This document shows positions 44,953-54,183 of a stretch of 64,000 nt of DNA, piece after piece. The notes below the pieces were generated by a model. That model worked only from the letters and a program-made list of their open reading frames with translations, was not told the origin of the DNA and ran no database searches. The number at the start of each line of letters is the position of its first letter. Within the stretch, counting starts at the first letter, position 1. The stretch comes from Vibrio fortis (lineage in GTDB: Bacteria; Pseudomonadota; Gammaproteobacteria; Enterobacterales; Vibrionaceae), in the NCBI RefSeq assembly GCF_000695685.1, contig NZ_JFFR01000027.1:496001-560000 (forward strand), written 5' to 3'. A program made the position numbers and the translations under genes.

Positions 44953-46104
44953 ATGATGCAATTTACATACGTTAACCCAACCGTGATTCATTTTGGTAAA
45001 GGCCAAATCAACGCTATCAGCCAAGCAGTGGATACCGCTAAGAAAGTATTGGTCATCTACGGTGGCGGTTCAATTAAGAAGAACGGTGTTTACGACCAAG
45101 TTGTAGAATCCCTGAAAAATCACTCTTGGATCGAGTTTTCTGGCGTTGAAGCCAACCCAACCAAAGAAACGCTAGACAAAGCGGTGGCTATCGTTAAAGA
45201 GCAAAACGTTGAATTCATTATCGCTGTCGGTGGTGGCTCAGTAATCGATGGTTCGAAATACGTTGCTGCAGCAGCAAAATATGATGGTGACGGTTGGGAT
45301 ATCCTAGCAGGCAAACACCAAGTAACAGAAGCGACGCCAATCGGTGCAGTACTGACACTGCCTGCGACGGGCTCTGAATCGAACATGGGTGCGGTAATCA
45401 CTCGTAAAGAGACTCAAGAGAAGCTGGCATTCATGAACCCTGCTGTTCAGCCTAAGTTTGCAGTTATGGACCCAGATGTAATGAAGTCTCTTCCAGAACG
45501 CCAACTTATCAACGGGTTAGTGGATGCATGGGTACACGTATGTGAGCAATACATCACTATGCCAACAGAGGCGATGGTTCAAGACGGCTATGCCGAAACA
45601 CTTCTAAAGAATCTGCTTGTTCTTGGTAAGCAATACGATGAGCGCGATAACGACTCATGGCGTGCAAACCTAATGTGGACGGCAAACCAAGCGTTGAACG
45701 GTCTGATCGGTACTGGCGTTCCTCAAGACTGGGCAACACACATGATTGGCCACGAGTTCACAGCGCTTTGGCATGTAGACCACGCACGCTCATTGGCGAT
45801 TGTTCAGCCTTCACTTCTACGTAACCAAATCGAAGTGAAACGTGGCAAGCTAGAACAAATGGGTCGCAACGTGTTTGGCCTTGAATCTGGCGCAGATCTA
45901 GCAGAGCGTACCATTGATGCAATCGAAGCCTTCTACCACAGCTTAGACGTCGCAACTCAGTTCGACGGCTATGAAGCAAGCAAAGAAAACGCAATTGATA
46001 ACGTTATCGCTCAACTAGAGTCTCACGGTTATGTAAAACTAGGTGAAAACCAAGCGATTACTCCTGAGAGAACGCGTGAAATCCTAGAATCAGCGATTGC
46101 GTAG
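44953..46104 (+). CDS. yqhD: NADPH-dependent aldehyde reductase YqhD
   Basis: A 383-residue iron-type alcohol dehydrogenase (E. coli YqhD has 387). Motifs are G-G-G-S-I-K-K-N near 35, G-G-G-S-V-I-D-G-S-K (NADPH binding, about 94-103), and metal-binding D-A-W-V-H-V-C-E plus G-H-E-F-T-A-L-W-H-V-D-H-A-R. It reduces toxic short-chain and lipid-derived aldehydes. AAGGATACA precedes the start; two ATGs are adjacent, and either may be used. It is divergent from yqhC and followed by a terminator. Confidence 0.92.
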   Translation: MMQFTYVNPTVIHFGKGQINAISQAVDTAKKVLVIYGGGSIKKNGVYDQVVESLKNHSWIEFSGVEANPTKETLDKAVAIVKEQNVEFIIAVGGGSVIDGSKYVAAAAKYDGDGWDILAGKHQVTEATPIGAVLTLPATGSESNMGAVITRKETQEKLAFMNPAVQPKFAVMDPDVMKSLPERQLINGLVDAWVHVCEQYITMPTEAMVQDGYAETLLKNLLVLGKQYDERDNDSWRANLMWTANQALNGLIGTGVPQDWATHMIGHEFTALWHVDHARSLAIVQPSLLRNQIEVKRGKLEQMGRNVFGLESGADLAERTIDAIEAFYHSLDVATQFDGYEASKENAIDNVIAQLESHGYVKLGENQAITPERTREILESAIA

Positions 46105-46219
46105 TCTGTTATTTTTGCGCTCGCGATTGGTTGATTCATAAAACCGAGTTTGTTGATACAAGGCACTACAACGTTTTTTCAATCAAATTGAACCAAACGC
46201 AGAGTTCTTACGTAAATAC

Positions 46220-46251
46220 AAAAGCAGCTCCCAATTTGGGCGCTGCTTTTT
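46220..46251 (+). terminator. yqhD terminator
   Basis: AAAAGCAGC / GCTGCTTTT with an inner CCC/GGG and a T run, about 115 bases after the yqhD stop. Confidence 0.8.
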
Positions 46252-46377
46252 ATTTGTCCAAACGATATAACGAAATTCTCATAAGCTCTTAATTTTATGT
46301 GCAATCATATTTCTATATTGTTAAGGTAATTCATTCCGTAACTACAGATGTACTGCAATTTGAACGCAACTTCTAAG

Positions 46378-47094
46378 ATGGTTAAGTTTACGTCACTTAA
46401 CAAGTGGTATGGTGATTATCATGCCCTGAAAGACATTGATTTGAGTATCCAACAGGGTGAAATCGTGGTGGTTTGCGGCCCTTCTGGCTCGGGTAAATCC
46501 ACTTTGATTCGCTGCATTAACCAATTAGAGCCTTTTGACTCTGGTGAGCTCAGTGTCGTTAATCAAACTCTGCCTTGTAAATTCAACACTCCAGGCCAAG
46601 TGGGCATGGTTTTCCAACACTTTCATCTGTTTCCACATCTCACAGTGCTCGAAAACCTCACCTTGTCGCCAATCCGCACACTCAAAATGAGTAAAATCGA
46701 TGCAGAAGCCTTGGCTATGCACTACTTGGAACGCGTACACATTGCTGAGCAAGCACACAAATACCCTGTTCAGCTTTCAGGCGGTCAACAGCAACGAGTA
46801 GCAATTGCTCGTTCGCTGTGCATGAAACCCGACTTACTTCTGTTTGATGAACCGACATCAGCGCTCGACCCTGAGATGATCAACGAGGTGCTTGATGTAA
46901 TGGTTGAACTTGCTGAAGAAGGCATCACTATGGTGTGTGTGACTCATGAGATGGGTTTTGCTAAGAAAGTGGCTGATAGAGTCATCTTTATGGATCAGGG
47001 TGAAATTGTGGAATCCAACACGCCGATTGAGCTTTTTGAAAACCCAAAACATCAACGAACTCAAGCCTTCTTGAATCAAATACTGAGTTATTGA
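46378..47094 (+). CDS. Polar amino acid ABC transporter, ATP-binding protein
   Basis: A 238-residue ATPase of the GlnQ/HisP family: Walker A G-P-S-G-S-G-K-S-T, Q-loop V-F-Q-H-F, signature L-S-G-G-Q-Q-Q-R, Walker B L-L-L-F-D-E-P-T-S-A-L-D-P and H-loop V-T-H-E. First gene of a four-gene importer. I start at 46378 by family length; the earlier ATG at 46348 adds ten residues, and neither start has a strong ribosome site. Its stop TGA shares an A with the next ATG, so translation is coupled. Confidence 0.9.
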   Translation: MVKFTSLNKWYGDYHALKDIDLSIQQGEIVVVCGPSGSGKSTLIRCINQLEPFDSGELSVVNQTLPCKFNTPGQVGMVFQHFHLFPHLTVLENLTLSPIRTLKMSKIDAEALAMHYLERVHIAEQAHKYPVQLSGGQQQRVAIARSLCMKPDLLLFDEPTSALDPEMINEVLDVMVELAEEGITMVCVTHEMGFAKKVADRVIFMDQGEIVESNTPIELFENPKHQRTQAFLNQILSY

Positions 47095-47891
47095 TGATCA
47101 TCCGAATTTTAAAGCCAACCCTTTCAGCCTTGTTGCAAATCGTTGTGCTCGTTGCTGCGGTAAGCTGGATTCTAGACTCCGGCGCACAAGCCATGGGCTA
47201 TCGTTGGCAATGGGACCGTGTGCCTGACTACATAGCATTCTACGAAGATGGTGAATGGTGGCCTGCCGAGCTCATTGAAGGGCTATTCGTCACCATTAAG
47301 ATATCTTTACTCGCTTTAGTCGCGACGCTATTGATTGGTTTAACGACAGCACTACTGCGTAACTCAAATTCCATCGTTGGCCGTACCATCGCGAGTAGCT
47401 ATGTAGAACTTATCCGTAACACACCACTGCTAGTGCAGATTTATCTACTCTACTTTGTCTTTGGACCGGTACTTGGTTTAGAGCGTTTTAGTACAGCAGT
47501 ACTTGCACTCGCTTTGTTTCAGGGCGCTTATACCGCAGAAATCTTCCGTGCGGGCCTGAACAGTATCGCCAAAGGCCAATTTGAAGCAGCACAATCATTG
47601 GGGCTCTCAAGAACGTTTACCTTCTGGGATATTGTGCTACCTCAAGTCATACAAAGAACCTTACCACCACTAACCAACGAGGTGATTTCTTTAATCAAGA
47701 ACTCTTCTATCGTAAGTGTGATGGCCATTTTCGATCTCACAACAGAGGCGCGTAACATCGTCTCTGAAACCGCAATGCCGTTTGAGATTTGGTTCTCTGT
47801 GGCACTTATTTATCTTGCATTAACTCTTTCACTTTCTGCCATCGCTGCCTGGCTCGAGCACAAGCTCGGCGCTAATTGGCGCACACAATAA
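47094..47891 (+). CDS. Amino acid ABC transporter permease (first)
   Basis: A 265-residue HisM/GlnP-type permease with about five membrane helices. It has the EAA-like loop (G-L-N-S-I-A-K-G-Q-F-E-A-A-Q-S-L-G-L-S) that docks on the ATPase and an L-I-R-N-T-P-L-L-V-Q-I-Y segment typical of polar amino acid importers. It begins TGATG after the ATPase gene (1-base overlap). It probably pairs with the second permease at 48850 to form a heterodimer. Confidence 0.9.
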   Translation: MIIRILKPTLSALLQIVVLVAAVSWILDSGAQAMGYRWQWDRVPDYIAFYEDGEWWPAELIEGLFVTIKISLLALVATLLIGLTTALLRNSNSIVGRTIASSYVELIRNTPLLVQIYLLYFVFGPVLGLERFSTAVLALALFQGAYTAEIFRAGLNSIAKGQFEAAQSLGLSRTFTFWDIVLPQVIQRTLPPLTNEVISLIKNSSIVSVMAIFDLTTEARNIVSETAMPFEIWFSVALIYLALTLSLSAIAAWLEHKLGANWRTQ

Positions 47892-47903
47892 GGAAATATC
47901 AGC

Positions 47904-48713
47904 ATGAAGCTATTTAAATCTGCCATCACTGCGCTTTTAGCGTTAGCCGTCAGCTTACCGACTTTGGCCTCCGAAACACCTAACCTAGACAAGATTAACG
48001 AACGTGGTTCGCTTCGTGTTGGTATGTCTACCTTTGTTCCTTGGGCAATGCGTAACAAGCAAGGCGACCTTGTTGGTTTTGAGATTGATGTTGCGAAACG
48101 CCTAGCAGAAGATTCAGGCTGGAAAGTAGAGTTTGTTCCAACAGCTTGGGACGGCATTATTCCTTCTCTGCTTTCTAAGAAATTTGATGTGATTATCGGT
48201 GGTATGTCGATCACTGAAGCTCGTGCTAAGAGTGTTCTTTTCACTGAACCTTATTCTCACTCTGGCGTTCAGCTTGCAGCGAACAAAGAACTGGCGAAAG
48301 GTTTCACTGAAATCTCTGACTTCGACTCTCGTCGCGTGAAAATAGCTGCTCGCCGCGGCGCATTCACCGTTCAAGTCGCTCGCGAGACCTTCCCGAAAGC
48401 AAAAGTTCTACAGTTTGATGACGATGCTCAAGCATTCCAAGAGGTGCTTAACGGTAACGCGCACGCTGTGATTGCTTCGAGCCCTAAACCTGAGCACGAG
48501 AGCATTAAAAACTCTGATACTCTGTTCATTCCGTTCACAGAGCGCTTATCAAAAGGTAACGAAGCTTTTGCGGTACGCCTAGGTGAAACCGATAAAGCAG
48601 AGTTCTTCAACAAATGGATTCAAGCACGTACTGAAGATGGCTGGCTACAAGAGCGTTACGAGTACTGGTTCTCGACTCTAGACTGGCAAGATCAGATTGC
48701 TCAAGGTCAGTAA
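47904..48713 (+). CDS. Amino acid ABC transporter, periplasmic binding protein
   Basis: A 269-residue solute-binding protein with a signal peptide (cleaved near L-A-S-E, about 22) and the SBP family 3 pattern: G-S-L-R-V-G-M-S-T-F-V-P-W, G-F-E-I-D-V-A-K-R-L-A and F-D-V-I-I-G-G-M-S-I-T-x-x-R. It binds a polar or acidic amino acid; the exact ligand is not readable. It lies 12 bases after the first permease and is followed by a hairpin that separates it from the second permease. Confidence 0.9.
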   Translation: MKLFKSAITALLALAVSLPTLASETPNLDKINERGSLRVGMSTFVPWAMRNKQGDLVGFEIDVAKRLAEDSGWKVEFVPTAWDGIIPSLLSKKFDVIIGGMSITEARAKSVLFTEPYSHSGVQLAANKELAKGFTEISDFDSRRVKIAARRGAFTVQVARETFPKAKVLQFDDDAQAFQEVLNGNAHAVIASSPKPEHESIKNSDTLFIPFTERLSKGNEAFAVRLGETDKAEFFNKWIQARTEDGWLQERYEYWFSTLDWQDQIAQGQ

Positions 48714-48732
48714 TCAGAATCAGCGCTCTGAG

Positions 48733-48753
48733 TAAGCTCTAAGCTCTAAGCTC
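48733..48753. repeat. 7-bp tandem repeat TAAGCTC x3
   Basis: Three exact copies of TAAGCTC followed by a degenerate fourth, just after the binding-protein stop. Such short tandem repeats may vary in copy number by replication slippage. Confidence 0.75.
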
Positions 48754-48768
48754 TAAAAAGACAAACAC

Positions 48769-48798
48769 AGCGGCCGCTGAATTGGCTGGCCGCTTTAT
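48769..48798 (+). terminator. Hairpin 1 after the binding protein gene
   Basis: AGCGGCC / GGCCGCT with a 12-base loop and a following TTTATAA. A partial terminator is likely, which would lower expression of the second permease relative to the binding protein. Confidence 0.6.
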
Positions 48799-48804
48799 AA
48801 TTGA

Positions 48805-48839
48805 GTTTCAAAGTGGGTTCTATGAGCCTACTTTGAAAC
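48805..48839 (+). other. Long hairpin 2 directly before the second permease
   Basis: GTTTCAAAGT / ACTTTGAAAC, ten perfect pairs, continues with four further Watson-Crick pairs and two G-T pairs to a 3-base loop. It ends 10 bases before the permease ATG and covers where a ribosome site would be. Confidence 0.7.
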
Positions 48840-48849
48840 GAAAATTATT

Positions 48850-49800
48850 ATGTATGAATCTACACATAGGTTATCAGTGACGGATACAAGCCCTCTCATA
48901 GCAACCAAACCTAGCCCCCAAAGCAAAGCTTGGTACCAACGCCTTACTCTTCTCGATGGCGTGCTACTTCTCCTTGCCGGCCTTTTTTCTGGTTGGCTAT
49001 ATTATCGTTCTTCGGTTGGGATCAATTATCACTGGCGCTGGGAAGATGCGTTTAATCTCATCTTTATTCCACCTTCTGAAGGAAGCATTCCGTATTTCTT
49101 TCAGGGTTTAATCGCGACATTGCGCTTGAGTCTATGGAGTATGGTATTAGCACTCTCTGTGGGTTTTGTTCTCGGCGTTGCACGTCATTCATCCATAGCC
49201 GTGTTTCGAACGCCTGCATTGTTGTTCATTCAACTGGTTCGTAATATTCCACCCTTGGTGTTTGTGTTCATCTTCTACTTTTTTATTTCTAATCAGCTCA
49301 TCCCTTTACTCGGGCTTGAGAGTCTCTTGCGCGAACATAACGGAGATGTTAACGGTCTGCAGAGTTTCCTATTTGGCCCTTCTAACCTATGGGAAAATCT
49401 AGCCTCTGGCGTTATCTGTATTGGCTTGCTCTCTTCTGCCTATATTGCAGAGGTGATTCGTGCTGGATTAGAGAGTGTCCCGAAAGGACAATGGGAAGCA
49501 GCGGATTCATTAGGGTTATCAAGCTTTTCTAAATACCGTTTCGTGATTGGTCCACAAGTACTCACAGCAATTACCCCGCCTTTGGCAGGGCAGGCTATAT
49601 CTCTAGTCAAAGACACCTCTATTGTCTCGTTGATTTCTATTCAAGAGATGACATTTGTAGGCACAGAGATGGCTAATTCATCGGGGCTTATCTTTGAGAT
49701 ATGGCTGATTGTTGGCGCAGTTTACTTCGCCTTGTGCTTCGCCCTATCTCGCCTGTTTAAGTGGATTGAAATACGCTCTCGCGCCTATCTCAATCGCTAG
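48850..49800 (+). CDS. Amino acid ABC transporter permease (second)
   Basis: A 316-residue permease of the same family as the first (heterodimer partner), with a longer N-terminal cytoplasmic segment and an insertion between helices. The docking loop reads G-L-E-S-V-P-K-G-Q-W-E-A-A-D-S-L-G-L-S, and L-V-R-N-I-P-P-L-V-F-V-F is conserved. The ATG has no ribosome site: a long hairpin lies there instead. Translation may thus be low or controlled. Confidence 0.88.
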   Translation: MYESTHRLSVTDTSPLIATKPSPQSKAWYQRLTLLDGVLLLLAGLFSGWLYYRSSVGINYHWRWEDAFNLIFIPPSEGSIPYFFQGLIATLRLSLWSMVLALSVGFVLGVARHSSIAVFRTPALLFIQLVRNIPPLVFVFIFYFFISNQLIPLLGLESLLREHNGDVNGLQSFLFGPSNLWENLASGVICIGLLSSAYIAEVIRAGLESVPKGQWEAADSLGLSSFSKYRFVIGPQVLTAITPPLAGQAISLVKDTSIVSLISIQEMTFVGTEMANSSGLIFEIWLIVGAVYFALCFALSRLFKWIEIRSRAYLNR

Positions 49801-49839
49801 AAAAAAATGGCCTCAAGCTGATTGCCCGAGGCCATTTTG
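49801..49839. terminator. Bidirectional terminator, permease / TonB receptor
   Basis: AAAATGGCCTC / GAGGCCATTTT around a 13-base loop, right after the second permease stop. It ends the ABC operon; on the minus strand it is far (155 bases) from the TonB receptor stop. Confidence 0.8.
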
Positions 49840-49993
49840 CCACAATAAAATTAACGTTCGTTTAGCGCCCAAGCCAACTCAATAGTGATACCTATGGAGA
49901 TAAATCATATTGAGTGAACGTTAACCTGCTTGCATGTATTCTTCTGAGTATGCGCGACTCATTATGGTCGCGCTGTTTCAAAACCCTACGCCG

Positions 49994-52000
49994 TTAGAAC
50001 TGGTATGCTGCAGACAGTTTGTAGTTACGACCTGGTTCGTAATCGTCTAATACAAAACCACGAGCTGTACCTGAACGTGACGCATGAGAGGTGTACAACT
50101 CATCGAATACATTATCTATACCGAACGTAACCGATAAACCCTCAACACTATTTGGCACCCATTGAGCATAAAGGTTGTGAACATCGTAACCTTCTTTGAT
50201 TGGCGCACCATCAGCTACATTTGTTTCATCCTTAACAAGGATCGACGTCCAACCAAAGATTGTCTCTAGAGAGTCCGCTTGATAATCCAACGTCAGCGCT
50301 ATGCTGTCACCCATATCAATGCTTCTGCCGTTACCACCCGGTACATAGCCACCCGTCTCTTTGTTTTTGGTGTCTGAACGCGAGTAAGACAGCTTACTGT
50401 TAAACATATCGTAGCCGTAAGTTACGCTCGCTTCGAAACCTTTGATTTCAACATCACCCAAGTTATAGATTAAATAAGATGATGTAGCACCTTGGTACGC
50501 TTCAACAATGTAATCATCAATGTCAGTTTGGAAGACCGTTACATTTGCGCCTAGGAAATGATCTTCAATGTATTTGTTGAATCGAACTCCACCCTGCGTG
50601 TTTAGACCTGTTTCAGCTTTGATGTCATCAGCTAAATACGCCACATCTTGATAAGCGATAAAACTTTCTAGCAGCTCTGGGCCTTTAAATAGCGAGCGTG
50701 CACTGGCGAACAGAGTCCAATCTTGTGTTACACCCCACTCGGTAGCCAAAGCCCATGTGACATCATCAAAATTGTCAGTACCGGTTTCAGCTTTGCGTTT
50801 ATAGTCATCAAAACGTAGACCCGCTGTCACAGAGAAATTGTCTGTAAAATAGAATTGGTCTTCCGCAAACAAGGCCGTTGAAATTGCAGATTCATCCATG
50901 AACTTACGGCTTCCGTAGTACGAACTTGATGTCTTATCCATGTAATCAAAACCATAGGTCGCAGTATTGTCAAAGCTTGCGATACTGAAGTCAGATTGAA
51001 TTTTTGCAGTCAGGCCAAGGTTTTGGTTTTTCGCCTTGTTTTTTGATTGACGATTACCCGGCCATGCTGGAGCCATAACAGATTCATCACGAATAATCTC
51101 AGTCATGGTGTTATACAGTGTTACGTCAGCTTGATGAGTATCACCGCGCATCTCATAACTTAACGTGACCGTGTCACGATCATAATCCGTTGGAATAAGC
51201 TTATCACTCGACAAACCTTCATTCGCACCACCAGACATATCAGGACGTGGGCTATAGTCGCCACTATCTCTGTAAAGATCATAAGCTAATTCAAAACGAT
51301 GCAGGTCACTCGGCTCGTAGCCAATTTTACCTAGAATGTTATAAACATCACCTGACGCACCGAAGGTCTTATTACCATCTCCATCTTCAAAATCATCACG
51401 AGTTACAAAGTTGCCGTACACCATTAGATCAATAGTATCAGTCGGTGTGCCATAAACCGTTAACGAGCCTTGTTGGCTGTCATTCGTCGCATAACCACCA
51501 TAGACGCGAGCACCGAAGGTTTCATCGTAACGCAGTAAGTCTTTCGCATCTTTCGTTTCAAAATAAACCGCACCACCTAAACCATTTTGAGTCACTGAGT
51601 TGTTACCCACCTGAATGTCAGCAGACTTTAGAATATCTGGGTTCAAAGTCAGGTTACCGATGTGGTGGAACATGTTCGCATGTTGAGACGCGCCATCTAA
51701 ACGAATATCGAGATCCGTTTCGCTTAAGCCACGAATAGTGATACGTTGGTTAACAGAGTGCGTTCCCCCGACATCAACACCAGGAATATCGCGCAGTAGA
51801 TCAGACATATGGTCCGCCTGTTTGAGTGACATGTCCTCAGACACCACAGACTCAGAGTTACTCGATACCTTAGTACCCCACACAACCACTTCTTCAAAGT
51901 TTGATGTTGTATCGTCGGCAAAGGCTGGGCTAGCGATAGCCGCGCCAATTGCGAGGCATAATGTTGAGCGCTTAATGGTCAAATGGATTGGGCTTTCCAT
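49994..52000 (-). CDS. TonB-dependent outer membrane receptor (siderophore type)
   Basis: A 668-residue receptor with a signal peptide (P-A-F-A, about 28), a TonB-box-like E-E-V-V-V-W-G, a plug domain (D-I-P-G-V-D-V-G-G, I-R-G-L-S-E-T-D, G-L-G-G-A-V) and a 22-strand barrel ending in F, as outer membrane proteins do. A Fur box and a divergent AraC regulator suggest ferri-siderophore uptake, similar to the DesA/VctA receptors. The ligand is unknown. AGGAACAG lies upstream of the ATG. Confidence 0.88.
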   Translation of the reverse strand: MESPIHLTIKRSTLCLAIGAAIASPAFADDTTSNFEEVVVWGTKVSSNSESVVSEDMSLKQADHMSDLLRDIPGVDVGGTHSVNQRITIRGLSETDLDIRLDGASQHANMFHHIGNLTLNPDILKSADIQVGNNSVTQNGLGGAVYFETKDAKDLLRYDETFGARVYGGYATNDSQQGSLTVYGTPTDTIDLMVYGNFVTRDDFEDGDGNKTFGASGDVYNILGKIGYEPSDLHRFELAYDLYRDSGDYSPRPDMSGGANEGLSSDKLIPTDYDRDTVTLSYEMRGDTHQADVTLYNTMTEIIRDESVMAPAWPGNRQSKNKAKNQNLGLTAKIQSDFSIASFDNTATYGFDYMDKTSSSYYGSRKFMDESAISTALFAEDQFYFTDNFSVTAGLRFDDYKRKAETGTDNFDDVTWALATEWGVTQDWTLFASARSLFKGPELLESFIAYQDVAYLADDIKAETGLNTQGGVRFNKYIEDHFLGANVTVFQTDIDDYIVEAYQGATSSYLIYNLGDVEIKGFEASVTYGYDMFNSKLSYSRSDTKNKETGGYVPGGNGRSIDMGDSIALTLDYQADSLETIFGWTSILVKDETNVADGAPIKEGYDVHNLYAQWVPNSVEGLSVTFGIDNVFDELYTSHASRSGTARGFVLDDYEPGRNYKLSAAYQF

Positions 52001-52020
52001 AAATTCTGTTCCTAGATATA

Positions 52021-52039
52021 AATGATAATAATTCTCATG
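52021..52039. promoter_or_regulatory. Fur box between TonB receptor and AraC gene
   Basis: AATGATAATAATTCTCATG, close to the 19-base consensus (two differences). It overlaps the promoters of both divergent genes and would repress both when iron is plentiful. Confidence 0.8.
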
Positions 52040-52045
52040 TATAAT
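52040..52045 (+). promoter_or_regulatory. -10 element of the AraC gene
   Basis: TATAAT, preceded by TG-like ATG. It predicts a start near 52052, downstream of the earliest frame start, and hence supports the ATG at 52118. Confidence 0.5.
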
Positions 52046-52117
52046 ATGGGTCGAGTTTATAAATGGACAGGCGATTCACTTATGCAAAATCGCATAGGTG
52101 TTATGAGGAAAGGTCAA

Positions 52118-53134
52118 ATGGGTGAAGTAGCATCAAAACGAGCTAGAATTGGCAAAGTCACTTTAACAAAAAAGCTAGAGCAGACAGAAAAGCAGATTAT
52201 TGTCACACAAGGCCAACCTAAACAGACTTCGCTTGCAGAAGGCACCTTTCTCTCTTATCAGTACAATGACCAGATTTTTGTTCATGGAGGACGCTGTGTC
52301 GAGCTCGTCGATACCAAGATTGTCTCAACCGCGCATGCCGCGGTGCTGGTCACTATACTCTTAGAGGGTAAATTATCATTTGGTTATGATGATCTTGAGT
52401 TCAACCTTGATGCATCAGAAAAGCCACAAGGTGTTGTCGTCAATCTCGCTAAGCCTGCGAATTTTCGTCGTGCGATGGTCGCCCACAACCACTTAAATAA
52501 AATCAATATCTTAGTAAAGCCGCAATGGCTCGAAGCACGTATGAACGAAGATTGCACCAGTCGCAGCTTTATTAAATCGCATACCGCTAACTACCATCTA
52601 GAAATCACCGACCAAATCTTAGAGCTTGCCCAAAAACTAACAACAAGTTCTACTCCGGATGATTTCCACCAAAAGCTGTATATAGAAGCCTTAACACAAC
52701 AGTTGTTAGCGAGCTCACTTTCACAACTTCCCCTAGCCTGTTGCCAAATTTGTCAAAGTAGTCCTAAGAAACTAGGCCTGGCCAAAAGTTCGAGTGCAAT
52801 ACAAAACAAAAGTAACGATGAACGTATTGAGGCGATGATCAGCTATATTGAAATTCATTTGGATCAAGAGCTCAGCTTAGAAACTCTAGCCAAGCAGTTC
52901 TCGATGAGTGTTTCTAATATTCAAAGACGATTCAAGCAGTCTTATAACATGACGATCAACGGATACATTCGTTTCAGACGCCTTGAAATCGCGCGACAAC
53001 ATTTGGAGAGAGGCTTAGTATCCATTACTGAAGCCGCTTACGAAGCGGGCTACCAACATCCCTCTAACTTTACCAACGCCTTCAAGAAAACTTTTGGAAT
53101 GCCACCTCATGATATTGCTGTAAGGGCGTCGTAG
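52118..53134 (+). CDS. AraC-family regulator of iron uptake (PchR/DesR-like)
   Basis: A 338-residue protein. The N-terminal part has no clear domain name but resembles the siderophore-sensing regions of PchR/DesR-type regulators. The C-terminal AraC domain (about 238-335) carries L-A-K-Q-F-S-M-S-V-S-N-I-Q-R-R-F-K and A-A-Y-E-A-G-Y-Q-H-P-S-N-F-T-N-A-F-K-K. The ATG at 52118 follows AGGAAAGG at good spacing; an open frame extends to 52022, but that stretch holds the Fur box and -10. Likely activator of the divergent receptor when the siderophore is present. Confidence 0.85.
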   Translation: MGEVASKRARIGKVTLTKKLEQTEKQIIVTQGQPKQTSLAEGTFLSYQYNDQIFVHGGRCVELVDTKIVSTAHAAVLVTILLEGKLSFGYDDLEFNLDASEKPQGVVVNLAKPANFRRAMVAHNHLNKINILVKPQWLEARMNEDCTSRSFIKSHTANYHLEITDQILELAQKLTTSSTPDDFHQKLYIEALTQQLLASSLSQLPLACCQICQSSPKKLGLAKSSSAIQNKSNDERIEAMISYIEIHLDQELSLETLAKQFSMSVSNIQRRFKQSYNMTINGYIRFRRLEIARQHLERGLVSITEAAYEAGYQHPSNFTNAFKKTFGMPPHDIAVRAS

Positions 53135-53139
53135 ACTCC

Positions 53140-53165
53140 AGCTCAAATCACTAACAGCTTGAGCT
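53140..53165. terminator. Short hairpin between convergent AraC and LysR genes
   Basis: AGCTCAA / TTGAGCT around a 12-base loop; it overlaps the LysR stop and lacks a T run, so it is a weak candidate. Confidence 0.35.
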
Positions 53166-54084
53166 ATTGAGGTACCGACTTTGCGAGTTCCGCTTTAAGC
53201 CAATCGCTAAACTGCTCTTCGTTATAAGATAGTTGATCTTGTTCAGCGAGTAATACATAGTTAAAACCAGATTTTACAAAGCCGAACGGCGCTATCAAAT
53301 TACCTCGAGTCAAATCGTCCTGTATTAGAGGGTAAGAACCAATCGCGCCCCCTAACCCATCGACCGCCGCTTGTAAGCAGAAATAGAAGTGACCCATGGT
53401 GTGGTTCTTGGGTGATGTATTCAGTGCACTCTTAAATTGGTTCAAGCATTGATTACGCTCTGGTTGTTTTTGAGCTGAATTAGCGATGTCAAAATGGGAC
53501 AACCAGTTTTTCCAAGCCTCGGGCCGAGTCTCGCTGTGTAAACATGTCACATCAGTATTTTTGCGAGAGATCTCTTCCCAATATTGTGAAGAGAAAACTG
53601 GCCCAACCCACTCTTCCACTAAAAACAGTTTTTGGTAGTCTGTTCCTGCTTCAAAGTCATCACGGCGAATGGCTAGCGAAAGCCCCGAAGCGCCTAACCT
53701 AACAGGACCACCAGCTGTCGATAAACGCACATCGATACCAAACTTAGCAAAGAATTCAGATATTCTCGGCATTAACCAACGCATGGTCAATGTTGGCTCA
53801 CAGGATACTTCGAGAACATTGTTATTTTGCATGCTCAACACGTTAACACCTGCCTGAAGTGCCGAAAATGCTTGTTCAGTATAGCCCTTAAGCAACTCCC
53901 CCTCCGAGGTTAAACGAACCCCACGTCCTTGTTTGTAAAACAGCGAACAGGCTAAATGTTCTTCCAATACTCGAATCTGTTTGCTCACAGCACCATGAGT
54001 AATATTGAGCTGTTTAGCGGCCTCACTGTAACTCTCGACACTGGCAGCGACGTTAAATACTTGAAAAGCTTTTAGATGCCTCAT
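53164..54084 (-). CDS. LysR-family regulator (GcvA-like)
   Basis: A 306-residue LTTR with A-A-S-V-E-S-Y-S-E-A-A-K-Q-L-N-I-T-H-G-A-V-S in the helix-turn-helix (about 13-34), followed by R-V-L-E-E-H-L and an effector-binding domain with L-R-M-M-like beta strands. It is divergent, 99 bases apart, from a LysE-family exporter, and probably controls it. The GcvA-like subgroup is typical of such pairs. The inducer is unknown. Confidence 0.85.
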   Translation of the reverse strand: MRHLKAFQVFNVAASVESYSEAAKQLNITHGAVSKQIRVLEEHLACSLFYKQGRGVRLTSEGELLKGYTEQAFSALQAGVNVLSMQNNNVLEVSCEPTLTMRWLMPRISEFFAKFGIDVRLSTAGGPVRLGASGLSLAIRRDDFEAGTDYQKLFLVEEWVGPVFSSQYWEEISRKNTDVTCLHSETRPEAWKNWLSHFDIANSAQKQPERNQCLNQFKSALNTSPKNHTMGHFYFCLQAAVDGLGGAIGSYPLIQDDLTRGNLIAPFGFVKSGFNYVLLAEQDQLSYNEEQFSDWLKAELAKSVPQ

Positions 54085-54183
54085 TGGTGAATTTTACTCA
54101 CATATCATCAGAATTCTTTTCGATTATAGTTCTGCACGATGGTCCATACAATAGCGGCTCGTTTCACATCAGAGTCATATAAT

